NCBI GenBank assembly: GCA_049999765.1
Contig: JBNGIQ010003335.1
Coordinates: 1-24,232 of the forward strand
Direction: 5' to 3'
Origin: Phaeoceros laevis
Taxonomy: Eukaryota > Anthocerotophyta > Anthocerotopsida > Notothyladales
Length of the DNA stretch: 24,232 nucleotides
Below the pieces are notes generated by a model. That model was given only the letters and a program-made list of their open reading frames with translations, was not told where the DNA came from and ran no database searches. Positions 8,930-19,022 of the stretch are shown here, one piece after another (within the stretch, counting starts at the first letter, position 1; each line of letters opens with the position of its first letter). Made by a program: the position numbers and the translations under genes.

Positions 8930-9430
8930 TTCAGTCAGCAACACATTTTCGGAATGCTGCCCAGGGCAGTCATCATGAATCCTTGTTGTGATACTTCTTG
9001 CTTCAGCATGGGAATCTTGACACGTGCTCGGTTGTTTTGTAAACTTAAGCTAAGCTGGATCAGTCTCTACGAATCGTAGCTGTTGGTCATCGAATCACCT
9101 GATTTTAAATATTTGAGGAAGCCTTTCTTCTAAATGCTGTCCAGGGTCAATGCACAGGAATTGTAGCTGTTAAGGATGTGGCATCACATTCTTTCAACGA
9201 GCAAGATATTCTTCGGAATGCTGCCGAGTGCAGTTATCATCTGTAGTGGCTGTGATAAATCTTGCTTCACCATGGAGATCTCGAAATGTGCTCGGCTATT
9301 TTGCAAGTTTAATCATGGGGATCTCGAAACGTGCTCAGCTGTTTTGCAAGCTTAAGCTAAACTGGATCAGTCTCAACGAATCTTAGCTGTGTGGCATTGA
9401 TTTGACATATTTGATGAAGCTTTCCTGAGG
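8930..9430. repeat. Degenerate nested tandem duplication
   Basis: AATGCTG(C/T)C blocks recur at about 8953, 9133 and 9217. A block starting near 8999 (CTTGCTTCAGCATGGGAATC, then GTGCTCGG, TTTTG, TTAAGCTAAG, CTGGATCAGTCT) recurs near 9260-9390. Within the later copy a 43-base unit is itself duplicated (9271-9313 and 9314-9356, both CATGG.GATCTCGAAA). Copies differ at roughly one base in seven. No coding sense is seen. Confidence 0.65.
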
Positions 9431-9711
9431 TTCTCGAAACATATACACTAATTTATCTGTCATTTGCACTTGTAATCAATGATGTCAGGGGATCACGCAC
9501 ATTTACTTGTCAAGCTTGATCATTAAGCGCAATCATAATTTGATTTTAGTTGTAATTAAATTGAATGTGTTTGTGGACAACAACTTAGCGCGTATGTGAA
9601 TAATGACTACTAACTAGCTAAGGAAGATAATGAGTACATCACGAAAGTACCACATTGTTACTTAGGTGGAGGGCTGTACTGAAGCTTGCGACGACGAGCG
9701 GCTTCTAAGAT
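9431..9711. other. AT-rich spacer and 3' flank of LINE 2
   Basis: Nothing coding is seen. The 3' untranslated part of the minus-strand LINE may reach to about 9650. No A-tail on the minus strand or target duplication was recognised. Confidence 0.4.
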
Positions 9712-12130
9712 TCATATGGAACCGCATAAACGAGATGGCATGGGCCCGATGAAATTCATATCTTGCTGAAGGTCTTGTGTACTGTCTAAAGTTTCCCCAT
9801 CTGTGCTGTTGTCATCTTCCGGTGCTGTAGAGTGATCTGTTGAAGCCAAATCATCGCAATTTCTATTTGTGTCTGTGCTGGATAAGTGTTGGATTGGATC
9901 AGCGTGTTGGATATGAGATAGCAAGTCATGGGAGAAGGAGGCTACCAAGCTAGATGGCCGATAGGAGAAAAGAGAAAGCAAGGTCTGTTGGTGTATCAAG
10001 GGCCTGTGTTGTGGTTTCAAGTGAATGACATGAGTAATAGGGCAATCAAAAACCATATGAACCATATGGTGTTCTACATTTGTAATTGCTGTACTATGGC
10101 ATAGGTGACATGTTGGGTTCGGGTTGCCTTCCTGTTGAGCCCATCTGAAATTGTTGGACCATGTTGTGGCTTGCATTCAAAGGTGGATACACGAAAGGAC
10201 ATGTGAAAATGGTACAAGGACTTGGAGATATTCCTGGAGATCTAAATCAATGCTAGCATTGACCGAACTAGTATAATGCTGCTGTAGGGAAGTTTGGTTC
10301 TGCTGATTCCATAGTTGCTGTATATAAGCCTGGTGTATAAGCTGGGATGTTAGTTGATGAAGTTCATAGTTGTGAAGGCCCCACTTCCGTAGCCATTGGT
10401 GCCATTCATGCATCCATCCATAGTTGTTTGAAGCTGCCATTATGGTAAAGTCCTGTAATGCCATCGCAGGTAATCTGGAAGCAGGTAGTTGGGACACCGG
10501 TTGCAAAAACTGTGTTGTAACTATCAACGCCTCTATTTCAGCTGGATAGAGTCCGAGTTCTGCTAAAAGGGTCGCTGAACATGTTGATTGCGAGATAGAG
10601 AAATGCCGTTTGAAATATTGTCTCTGGATTCTTTCGAGTTCGAGCCAACCTGTTTTTGGACAACCTACTGCCCAGATCGGAGCTGCATACAATAACTTTG
10701 GCAGGATACACTGTTTGTAAAAGGTAATTATCGAAACTGTGTGCTGGAAATTCTTGTTGAGTGCTTTTGACCTGATATGAAATGAGGCTGTCATGGTTGC
10801 ATCCATCCTGCCTTGACTAGCTGCATGCATCTTTTTACGTGTAAACACCATCATGCCTAAAAATTTATAGATCTCTGATACTCGTATTTGTTGTCCCACC
10901 TATAGGAATACATGATGTGACATGTCCCCTGTGTCATTGAATACTAAGATTGCGGTCTTGTCGAGATTGAGCTGTAGGTCAGATTCCTAGCAGAAGCAAT
11001 GTAAATGGTTGAGCTGAATTTGCATACCTTTTGGGGATAAAGACAATAGAACGAGGTCATCAGCAAATAGCAACATAGCTATTGCGAGATCCAGCAAATG
11101 CGGTGTATCCAGAGTCAGTGCCGAGTTCTTTGAAGAGTTTCTGCAAACTCTGAAGATATAATGCAAAAGAAGTCGGCGACTGTGAGCAGCCCTATCTGAG
11201 TCCCATGTAGCTGCAAAAAGGATTTGATCTACTATGCTCTGTACAAATAGTAATTTGTGTGTGCTGGGACATAAGAAGCATAGCTCTAACTAAATCTGAT
11301 GGGAGGCCTGCCTTCAGGAATGCTTCCCACAATTTTCGAAGGCCTTCCGGAAATCAATGAAGCAAGCATATACCTTTTTACCTTGTATCTCTGCTTTTTC
11401 CACTATTGCTCTGAGCATGAATAAGTGATGCAGACAATTGTAGGACTTCCGGAAGCCCGCTTGAAACCGGTGATCGTCGTTATCCAGGTATGGGCTAACA
11501 AGGATGTTTATAGCTGAAGCACAGATTTTGTAGAACATAGTATTAAGCATCATATATCTGAAGTTGTCCGGATCTGTAAGCTTGCCTGCCTTATACAACG
11601 GATGTGCATCTGATGCGCCCCAAGTTGCAGGAAACGATCCTTCTTTGACGATCTCATGAAATACATGTGCATTGCAATACCTTCGGCATTTCAGTATCCT
11701 TGAGCAGTTTAAAGTACTCTATTCGCAGGCCATACTTATCTGAAGCTTTGCCAATTGCCAGATTTCTTATAGCTTGAGCGATGTGAGACAGGCTGAGGAT
11801 CGAGTACGGAGATAGTTGGGCCAGCAAAGTCATTTGCTGTGTATGCACTGGCAAAATGGATTGAAAGAGCTGCTTTCCATGACATTCCCATTGCTGTAAC
11901 GTAATCTGGGATGGAGCTGCTCCACGGCTTTTGATCAGGTTGAAAAAGGCTTTAGGATTCCGAGCAGTACTATTGGTACTTTGATTAGCTCTAAGGTAGT
12001 AGAAGGTGGACCAGTAAGCTTGTAACTGAGTGCTGACTAGGAACCCCTTGAGATTGATGAGAAATGCTCCCTTCTTGGCATTGTGCCAGCTGCGGTAAGT
12101 AGTGTCCTGAAGGGACATGCATGAATACAT
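9712..12130 (-). mobile_element. LINE 2: 5'-truncated non-LTR retrotransposon with RT and C-terminal zinc motif
   Basis: From 12130 downward the minus strand gives the linker before RT (RNLAIGKASDKYGLRIEYFKLL) and HPLYKAGKLTDPDNFRYM. Then come HRFQAGFRKSYNCLHHLF, VYACFIDFRKAFE (first palm Asp), GLR.GCSQSPTSFALYL with TAG in place of the usual Gln, and LLFADDLVLLSLSP (FADD box at 11056-11067). After LNLDKTAILVF and VSEIYKFLG follows a thumb region, and after an in-frame TGA at 10177-10179 a CHLCHST...HHMVH...DCP zinc-like motif. The C-terminal half is in one frame broken by only three stops, with frameshifts near 11070 and 11320. There is no endonuclease, consistent with 5' truncation during reverse transcription. 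It is fairly young but inactive. The clade is unsure; it differs from LINE 1 in lacking RNase H. Confidence 0.87.
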
Positions 12131-12659
12131 CTAAAATACAGTTCAGCAACCTAGAGTTCAACATCTAAAATCTGTCAGTACTTCTAAGTAAGTACTCACT
12201 AAGTTGAAGAGAGCTCCCAATTGGGAGTATGCAGGCACTGTTCAACTGACGACGAAGCTCACTCAACATCTTCCACTTCTTACAACCGATCCATGTTGCT
12301 AAGGTCCACAGGCGGCACGCAACGCCCATTTCAAAGCCGCCACGACACATCTTCGACTTCTCACCATCGATCCGTGTTACTAAGGTCCACAGGTGGCACA
12401 CAGAAGGAGAGGCCGAGCTTTGAACTTGTGTTCCCGAAGAGAGCAGCAACGGAAAAGTGAGAGAATAACTCAAAGCCCGAAAGACCGCCATGCCTCACAT
12501 CAGTCACCTCTCACAGGCGTCGGCCGCCATCTCTCGCCGTCGCTGGCCGCCATCTCTCGCCATCACCGTCTGCCTTGCGTCGGCGCTGGTTGTTGCATGT
12601 ACGCCAGATTAAGATGTTGTGCCCTAATCCAGCCCAATTCCTAAATTCTAGGGCACTAT
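12131..12659. other. GC-richer spacer with short repeats
   Basis: The segment is between the 5' edge of LINE 2 and the 3' end of the unidentified gene. It holds the 81-bp repeat and a 23-base duplication starting GGCCGCCATCTCTCGCC at 12522 and 12545. ORFs of 80-108 codons exist on both strands, including one starting at 12491 on the minus strand. Without a recognisable domain none can be called. Confidence 0.4.
12266..12403. repeat. 81-bp direct repeat, about 1.7 copies
   Basis: ACATCTTCCACTTCT at 12266 and ACATCTTCGACTTCT at 12347 begin two copies. Both continue through (C/T)CGATCC(A/G)TGTT(G/A)CT to AAGGTCCACAGG(C/T)GGCAC. The period is 81 bases (27 codons), so it stays in frame on either strand. 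A minus-strand ORF across it (12165-12491) shows the duplicated peptide C(H/R)LWTL, but no family is recognised. Confidence 0.65.
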
Positions 12660-14412
12660 TCAGAAATTTGGCGGGCGATTTATCCTAAACCTAAACAAAG
12701 TAACGGGGCATCCCACAAGTCTATGCCCATAGCTTTGTTGTCCACTGGTTGCCTTGAACTCTTGGAATGATGAGTCCTGCAAAGTGACGCCTTGTTAGGT
12801 AAGCTAAATCAGTGCATGAACTGATCAAAGCTGCCTTAATTGCTAACAGCCAACACCTACGGAGGTTGTTTGGCACAAAATTTCAAGCCTCTATATGTGC
12901 ACCACAGATGAGCATCAAGACAGAGTGAAAAGCTCCAATTCGCAAGACACGGGGACAGGAGAATGCTGACCTTCAGATATTTCTCAACGTCTTCCAATTT
13001 TCTGTACAATAAATCCTTGGAGTTGGAAGTGGTAGGCCTATACTCATTTGGCCCATTGCCTAAGGGTGCGTACTCTGCCTGAACACCAAATAGCGTTGGG
13101 TCCATAAGTTGACACTTTCTAGTATCTACAAGTCTTTAATCATCAACGATTTTTCAGGTCACAGTACCTGCCAAGAAGCCAAACCAGCTATGGTTGGAAG
13201 CCAAGACCACTCGCTTAGTTGGCGGTGTGAAGAGGCATACCGCAGACGAGAGTCATCAACTTGAATCATCTCATTCCTTTGCAGAGTGCTAGGACCAACG
13301 TCTGTACTCCATTGTCTTGAACTAGCTGCTGCCATGAGCACCACCTGTAACAGCACCCAGTCAGAAGTAAGGCCATGTTGGAGCTTTAGTCAAGGTGCCC
13401 AAGATGAAAGTCGATGAAGTTATCTCCCTCAAAAGTGCTGGATTCGATATCCCTTGTATCCGAACTTTGCCCCCTGGTGCTAACCTAGACTGCCCAGCGG
13501 TCTCAATCCTCACGCCTGTGATTCCGAAGTAAGGCAGAGGAAGGCAGATGCTATGCAGATTGTCAAAGAACCACGGCAAGGGTCACTAGACTCGCACTAG
13601 AGAACAACCAATTACGCATGAACCGAAGCACACAGATCTGCCATCACACTCGAAAAACCTATGCATGCAGCAAATAGTCTGAAATTCAACTTTCAACATA
13701 GCTAGATACAATGAAGTCTGAAGGGAGTTATACCAACAAGATGAAGACAAGCACATGCCTAGGTACTTGAACCCCTGATGTGTTCCCTTCCTCAAAGGTG
13801 AGGTTGTCTTCAGCCCCACTCTGACCTGCATCAGCAAACCCTGCTCCTGTTCCTTATTTGGAGAAAGCACTACAATAGCTGGTTGTATTTACATCAGCAC
13901 CATAGAGAGCCCACACAAAGCAAATAACATGAAACATTGTCTAACTGATTGCAACTTTGCTGGTTTGAATAGGGATGCGCCTTGACATGGTTTTAATACT
14001 ACAGGCATACAGGCTGTCATGAAGAAAATGTTGTTGGAGACTAGAACTAGGACGCTGGCTACCTGAATTTGTTGAGTGACAAGTGTTATCCATAACCTCT
14101 CACAGAGGCTACGAACTACATCTGCTGCTCCCTAACGGGGGACTCCACCCCTTTTTGCATCAGCTTCCTAGTGATCTCGAGGTACTAGCACAAGTGGATA
14201 AGAAAAGTGCATAAGTCTTAATTCCTTCTCTTCTTGCAGAGAGCAGGCCATGTACAGTTCTAAAGCATTTGCAGTTTACAGTGGTTAATGGAAAGAGGTT
14301 TTGCTTGAAACGTATTCTGTACCTGCAGCAGGAATGGCACGTGACGATGTAGAGTTTTCACAGAAATGTCTTGACCCCATGGCAACTTCTGTGCAAATGC
14401 AACCAAAGCCTC
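12660..14412 (-). CDS. Unidentified multi-exon host gene, 3' part
   Basis: Clean exons on the minus strand are 14323-14412 (30 codons, starts EALVAFAQKLPW), 13168-13344 (59 codons, contains STDVGPSTLQRNEMIQ and SEWSWLPTIAGLASWQ), 12971-13078 (36 codons, starts AEYAPLGNGPNEY and ends KLEDVEKYLK) and 12660-12776 (last exon, starts DSSFQEFKATSG, TGA stop). All have GT-AG borders and phase 0, and the 89-base intron 13079-13167 is textbook. Less certain are 13826-13869 (PNKEQEQGLLMQ, good donor) and about 13373-13575 (APGGKVRIQGISNPALLREI). The latter runs into the 13344 exon one base out of frame near 13373, so either a frameshift exists or the border is elsewhere. I do not recognise the protein. 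The 5' part is not found; it may be displaced by the nucleosidase and PPR pieces immediately upstream. Confidence 0.5.
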
Positions 14413-14463
14413 CTACAACAAGCAAGACACATCCAGTTCAAGCACAGAATTGCAGCTTCGCAT

Positions 14464-14879
14464 AATTCGCCTGTCATGGTTCCCAGCCTGAGTCGCAACA
14501 AATACATCACCAATCTCCGCGTCCAACACCCTGAATCCCCCCGCCGTCCCAGCGTTGATCAGTAAGTCCGGCTTCAGTGCCTGGACAGCTGTGTAGGCTA
14601 GAAGAAATGCAGGGACTGTCCCGACCTGGTCCACCTCGTGCGTGGGGTCCTCTCCTGGCATCATGATATGTACAGCCACTCCACTGTTGTAGCCCGAATA
14701 AATGTTTCAGGAAAACTTGGGAGGGAAGGGGGAGACCGCGGGCTTTTCCGCCTCAACGCCTTAACCGGAGGCTCTACTTCCATCCGTATTGCAATCTGCA
14801 CCAGAAAGGTGGAGATGAGCATGTCATCCAATCCCGCAGCCGGCTGCGTGCCCAGAGCTCCATCCAGCCCATCGGTCAT
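14464..14879 (-). pseudogene. MTN: 5'-methylthioadenosine/SAH nucleosidase (MTN) fragment
   Basis: From the ATG at 14877-14879 the minus strand encodes a start like plant MTN: ISTFLVQIAIRMEVEPPV matches the first beta strand. After a frameshift or stop near 14690-14710 follow AVHIMMPGEDPTHEVDQVG, TVPAFLLAYTAVQALKPDLL, INAGTAGGFR and IGDVFVATQ.GNHDRRI. MTN hydrolyses methylthioadenosine to adenine and methylthioribose in the Met (Yang) cycle. Homology ends sharply after HDRRI at 14464. The C-terminal half, with the substrate-binding METE-type and catalytic Asp regions, is missing. Only about 140 of some 260 residues remain, so this is a dead fragment. No intron is evident in the part kept. Confidence 0.88.
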
Positions 14880-14996
14880 GCTCCCTCACTTGAAGGACAG
14901 AGCAGCTAATGGCCGGAATTAATCTTGGAGGGCGTTGGTTCATGAACCTGAAGTCTGCCCTCCCCTCCGCATTGTGAGAAAGTTGTTTTATGCTTG

Positions 14997-15950
14997 TCAG
15001 CACCGATCAGAACATGAGCAAGCTCCATCCACAAACCGGTGCACACGGTGGGCATCGCGAACTATAATCTCTCATTTTTCCAGTCTCAACATGATCTTGA
15101 TGCCACTGTGGCAGTCATTACACATACGGATATTCTTTGTAACTAACAGAGCTGTACCATCTGGGGTGTTTGTGAGACCATATGCCAGGGCCAGCTTCTC
15201 AGCGTGTCCACACAATGCATCTTCCTTGTCCCTCCTTGGGACTGCCTGCATCACCTAGTCTATGTGTGGCACATGACCTCCGTCCCCCTTAAGTTGCAAA
15301 TTCTCACTCTGCAGCTTGAAGGAAATATCATCTCTGCCTTTCTTTACAGTAAATGTCTGCACCTTGCTGAGTATCTCAATCGTGGCCTTTGCAGCCTTCT
15401 TCTGAGCACATGCAGACTTTCTCAGACTCTCTATCCTCTCTGTGTCACTCAACCTGCCAGCTTTTGTAGACATAGTGGTCAACAGTGCATATGCAATTGC
15501 ATGTTCGGGATCCAATTTGATCAGATGGTCGAAGCATCTCCGTCCACACTCCAGGTCACCTTGGCTTTTGCAAGCACTCACCAGAGATATCCATGCACCT
15601 GCATCATTTTGAAGTGGCATAGATCGCACCAGGTCTTCAGCCTCATCTAGGTTGCCTGAACGGGCAAGAACGTCAACCATGCATGGGTAGTGATGGACAG
15701 AGGGAGCGATCCTGTTGTCCTGTACCATTATTTTGAAGTAGCGTCTACCGTCATTCACCAGTCCCTCATGACAACATGCCACAAGAAGAGAAATAAAAGT
15801 TGCACCATAAGGCTCAACACCTCGCCGTTTCATCTCCTCAAAGAACTGCATTGCCATTTTGCTGTCACTATGTTTTGCATATCCGTTGAGCAGGGCAGTC
15901 CATGTCACTTCATCTTTAGCAGGCAATTTATCAAATAGTGTTCCCTGCCA
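14997..15950 (-). pseudogene. DYW-type PPR editing factor, C-terminal part, with two in-frame stops
   Basis: On the minus strand: LFDKLPAKDEVTWTALLNGYAKH, a following PPR (AMQFFEEMKRRGVEP), an S/L motif, then YPCMVDVLARSGNLDEAEDLV and the E/E+ motifs. After TAG (15255-15257) the same frame gives the DYW deaminase: GHAEKLALAYGL (HxE active site), NIRMCNDCHSGIKIM (CxxCH). After TGA (15072-15074) come EIIVRDAHRVHRFVDGACSCSDRC and the stop at 14997-14999. DYW proteins carry out C-to-U editing of organelle transcripts. The two stops, and SDRC where a GDYW end is usual, mark it as a pseudogene. Its upstream repeats are lost beyond about 15960 (TAG just upstream of HADWQGTLF). Confidence 0.9.
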
Positions 15951-17225
15951 ATCAGCATGCTAGTGAGTGTGGTAAAAGGTATTACAACTGCGCACCTTTT
16001 CCATTGCACATTCCCCAAGTTTCCCTTGCATTTTTTCTATCTCCTGCAAATGCAGAGACAAGAGTAAGCTGTAAATATCCGAGTACTGGCTAGAGCCGCT
16101 ATCCAAGAATATAGTCTGCTCGCCAAATCTCAAGAAGCCTACTGCATTGTTTCATATCATGGATAATTCTGATATAACCTGCAGCTCACAAGCTGCGTGA
16201 CAAGAAGAGGAGACCGACAATGTTGACAGTCTGACTTCTAATCTGTGAGCCATCTCTGCGTAATTTAGTGACCAAGTTAGCTGCTGGCTTGCACACCAGC
16301 TTGGAGCAACATGGACAGAGTTGAGTGTCTACTACCTGCACAACATCAGACTGAATTGAGCAAGCTAAGTACTCATATGATCCCTCCACCAAAGTTTAAA
16401 CAAGTGAAAGATGTCCTTCAACCAGCTACAATTGCCATTAGAGGTTTACATATTAAGCAGCAACAAACATAGTAATGCATGCAGAAACATTGTGAGAAGA
16501 GGCTTGCAACTGTAAGGAAAGTCACGATCTGATTTACAAGGAGTTTCTAAATGACAAGTAAACTGTACATTGTGACTAGTCACTACATCCAGCAAAGAGA
16601 TATCAATCTGTTGTGTGTGTGGAACACCAACGAATACAATAAAAAACAAAGACGAGGATGCTCTCCTCTACAATTGTCACTGCAACTTGGACCTAGGAAT
16701 TGAAGCAATGCAAGTGTCAATGCATGAACCTTGCAGCATATCAAATTGCTGGTTTGATGGACTGGATCAAACTTATATACAGCCTAAAGATTCTAAACTT
16801 CAACAACGTGGACTCTGCTCCAAAGCAACGGTATCACAGCCCTGGCCCTACATTTTGTACATCTGTACAGGCACCTGCTAAGCTGTACATGTCAGACAAA
16901 TTTGCTAAAATGTAACAATCTTATTCATCCGAAGAGATTCTCGAACTGCCCAGAGTTTTTCTTCACAAAAAAGCACGGCTTTTTTATGACTTAGAGAACT
17001 GTGCGTCTCCATGGGCGCCCATCCAGGGCTAGCTCCATCTGCAACATCCAAGCCATATTTGAGTCAGACCTTAATTTTGGCAAATCGCAAGCAGCACAAA
17101 GCAGACCAGCTGGCACTTTCAACATGTAGGTAAAAGCCGGCTTGTCCACATGTAAGATGAGTAACTTCATGCTGAATGTACTACTCCCCTTTTACTGCAC
17201 GAGAAATGGCCTCATGCACAGCTCC
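15951..17225. other. Spacer, no gene recognised
   Basis: Short ORFs (up to 88 codons, 16615-16915 +) show no family motif and overlap. A perfect 8-bp hairpin (AAAAAAGC, 3-base loop, GCTTTTTT) lies at about 16965-16984. The right end may hold the 3' untranslated region of the minus-strand exon that stops at 17226. Confidence 0.4.
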
Positions 17226-17459
17226 CTATCCATAAGGATCGATGGTTCCATCGGCATTGTAACAAACCCTCCAATCTTCAGTGGCCTTGAACATGGCTAG
17301 CTGCTCGAGCCATCCGGGGATGGCAGCCTCATCATGAGGCTTTGGCAGCCCTAGAAGCTTGTAGAACTCCTTCCGGCATTGACGGGATAAATCGCTCCTT
17401 TTATCTCTAACCATCTTCACAAGGGGCAGCCTCAAAGGCTGCTCATCACCGACTCCATT
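17226..17459 (-). CDS. Probable terminal exon of an unidentified gene
   Basis: The minus strand encodes about 78 residues, from NGVGDEQPLRLPLVKMV just after a TGCACTAG acceptor-like site, through RQCRKEFYKLLGLPKPHDEA and IPGWLEQLAMFKATEDWRV, to CYNADGTIDPYG and a TAG stop at 17226-17228. The composition is balanced and globular, with a charged helix-like start, unlike the surrounding chance ORFs. I do not know the family. No upstream exon was secured between 17460 and 18300. Confidence 0.38.
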   Translation of the reverse strand, partial: NGVGDEQPLRLPLVKMVRDKRSDLSRQCRKEFYKLLGLPKPHDEAAIPGWLEQLAMFKATEDWRVCYNADGTIDPYG

Positions 17460-18322
17460 CTAGTGCAGAGGTGTAGTGCGGATTAGCAGCTGCAAAGAGC
17501 ATGCTCGGAAGAGAAGTTTGAGCCTTTGAAGAATGTGAACCCAATGCAGTGGCCGCAACTGCATTGTGTACCAGGTTTGGTTAGCTACCTGGGTTGGATC
17601 GAACAAGTGGAGTGGTTACCCAACCCGACCTGATGGAGATGGCTATGGAGATGGCCAGATTAGATTATGGGCTAAGCATCCAAGCCTGTTTGCACTTACA
17701 AAAAGTGTCCCAGCTGGACAGAAATTGTTTGATCTTCCCACCGGATCTCGACACTTTGAAAGCATGTTCGGAGGCATGGCGACTTCCACTTTTGCTGCCA
17801 GAAGTCTCACGCTTACATCCTTTGAGTCTTGCAGTGTTCCATCGACAACATGAATCTCTCAGTGCATTTCCACCCGGGTGCCAGCAAGTTTAATCAGCGA
17901 CAATCCAGCCATCGCTTGGCATTTGTAAGAAGCTCAGCTTCTACATAGCAAAAACGGGCCTATCCGGTGCAGAAGTGGTCGCTCGTAGCTCAAAAAGAGG
18001 TTTGGGCCACGGCGATGGTGGTTTTGGAAGAACGGTTGATTATGTCAAGGCTAACATGCACACTTTTACCATGTCACTTACGTGGTCGGATGTGGTGACC
18101 AAATTTCTTCTAATTGTAGCAAATTACTCCAAAATGTATCCTGATGAAAATGTGTTAATCAATGTAACCCTCCTTTGCCTGGGAATTGAGGAAGATACGA
18201 CAGCCACATACCTTTTCCGGCTGCGGTTTTCTCATTTAATAAACTGCAATAACCAAGGATGGGCATGAAAACGATGTTGTTGGGTTGATGTCATTGCTGA
18301 ATGCCTGCAAGCTTCACGCACA
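17460..18322. other. Spacer with one unassigned ORF
   Basis: Frames at 17566-17853 and 17594-17893 (+) overlap. The second gives a Leu-rich product (SLAVFHRQHESLSAFPPG) of 99 codons that I cannot place. Another at 17975-18268 is equally anonymous. None is called a gene. Confidence 0.3.
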
Positions 18323-18563
18323 GTGTTTGACGGTCTGTCCACAAGGGCATGGACTGCCATGATTAATGGGTATATTGAGCATGAGCTCACTCCTTAGGCG
18401 CCCGCATTGTCTATAAGGTTGGAGCAGGATGGCCTGATTAGAAGATAATTTTCCATTTGTTTGCTTTCTGAAGGCTTGTACAGGTGCTAGTGCTCGAGCG
18501 CAGGGCAGGCAGCTGCGTTTAGAGATCGTGGAAGGAGGACTGCTTGCATATGACGTAGTACTG
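18323..18563 (+). pseudogene. PPR array, segment A
   Basis: VFDGLSTR, WTAMINGYIEHELTP is followed at once by TAG. The sequence then runs on out of frame through the equivalents of LEQDGLI, an EGLYRC block and Q-GRQLR-EIVEGGLLAYDVVL. It is homologous at the nucleotide level to segments B, C and D, which together resemble successive P-L-S repeats of one PPR protein. It ends at GACGTAGTACTG, just before a palindrome. Confidence 0.78.
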
Positions 18564-18568
18564 ATCGC

Positions 18569-18629
18569 ATATATTTAGGATCTGGCCGGCTAGCTCTTGA
18601 AGAGCTAACCGGCCAGATCCTGAATCTAT
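18569..18629. repeat. 61-bp near-perfect palindrome at a PPR duplication junction
   Basis: Inner arms 18577-18598 (AGGATCTGGCCGGCTAGCTC then TT) and 18600-18621 are reverse complements with one mismatch and a single-base centre at 18599. Extending outward the arms reach about 30 bases each with three mismatches. Such an arrangement would extrude as a hairpin. It separates the end of PPR segment A from the start of segment B. Confidence 0.88.
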
Positions 18630-18647
18630 GAGATCCCAACTTCGGAG

Positions 18648-19018
18648 TCTGGTGCTCTAGAGCAGGGCAGGCAGCTTTATTCAAGAATTGCAGAAAGAGG
18701 ACTGCTGGAAGGTGACGTAGTACTGGGCTCTTTTCTCTTAAACATGTATGCAAAGTGTAGCCAATTGGAAGATGCACGCTGGCTGTTGGACAGTCAAGCC
18801 ACAAGGAATTTGGGGATATGGATTGCCATGATAAATGGGTATGCTGAGCATGTGCTCGCTCCCCAGGCACTCACATTGTATGCAAGCATGGAGGAGGAAG
18901 GCCTGATTTTGGCAGACAGTTTTACGTATTTGCCTGCTGAAGGTTTGTACAAAATTGGTGCTCTACAACAGGGCAAGCAGATGCATTTAGGGATCGTAAA
19001 CGGAGAACTACTTGAAGT
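18648..19018 (+). pseudogene. PPR array, segment B
   Basis: From 18744 the frame is open: MYAKCSQLEDARWLL, RNLGIWIAMINGYAEHV, APQALTLYASMEEEGLI, then GALQQGKQMHLGIVNGEL. These are the typical L, S and P motif cores of a PLS-type PPR protein. The upstream part (18648-18743) is homologous but out of frame with respect to a full repeat. The PPR match ends near 19018, after which a foldback and unrelated DNA follow. Confidence 0.85.
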
Positions 19019-19022
19019 TAGC

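Noticed and set aside
9712-10176. Separate protein starting MQATTWSNNF
   Set aside because: It is the same frame as the upstream LINE RT, split only by one TGA; the Cys/His motif is the normal LINE C-terminal zinc-like end.
12667-12676. E2F-like site TTTGGCGGGC
   Set aside because: It overlaps the 3' end of a predicted exon (codons for RPPNF on the minus strand) and has no promoter context, so the match is probably chance.
15996-16044. Small exon with good acceptor and donor on the minus strand
   Set aside because: It is 49 bases, reads EIEKMQGK then text without family resemblance, and does not join in phase to anything nearby.
16965-16984. Hairpin followed by T-run resembling a bacterial terminator
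   Set aside because: The window is eukaryotic nuclear DNA; an 8-bp A/T-rich hairpin is expected by chance.
17594-17893. 99-codon plus-strand ORF with Leu-rich helical text
   Set aside because: A second frame on the same strand is equally open, and neither shows a known family or splice context.
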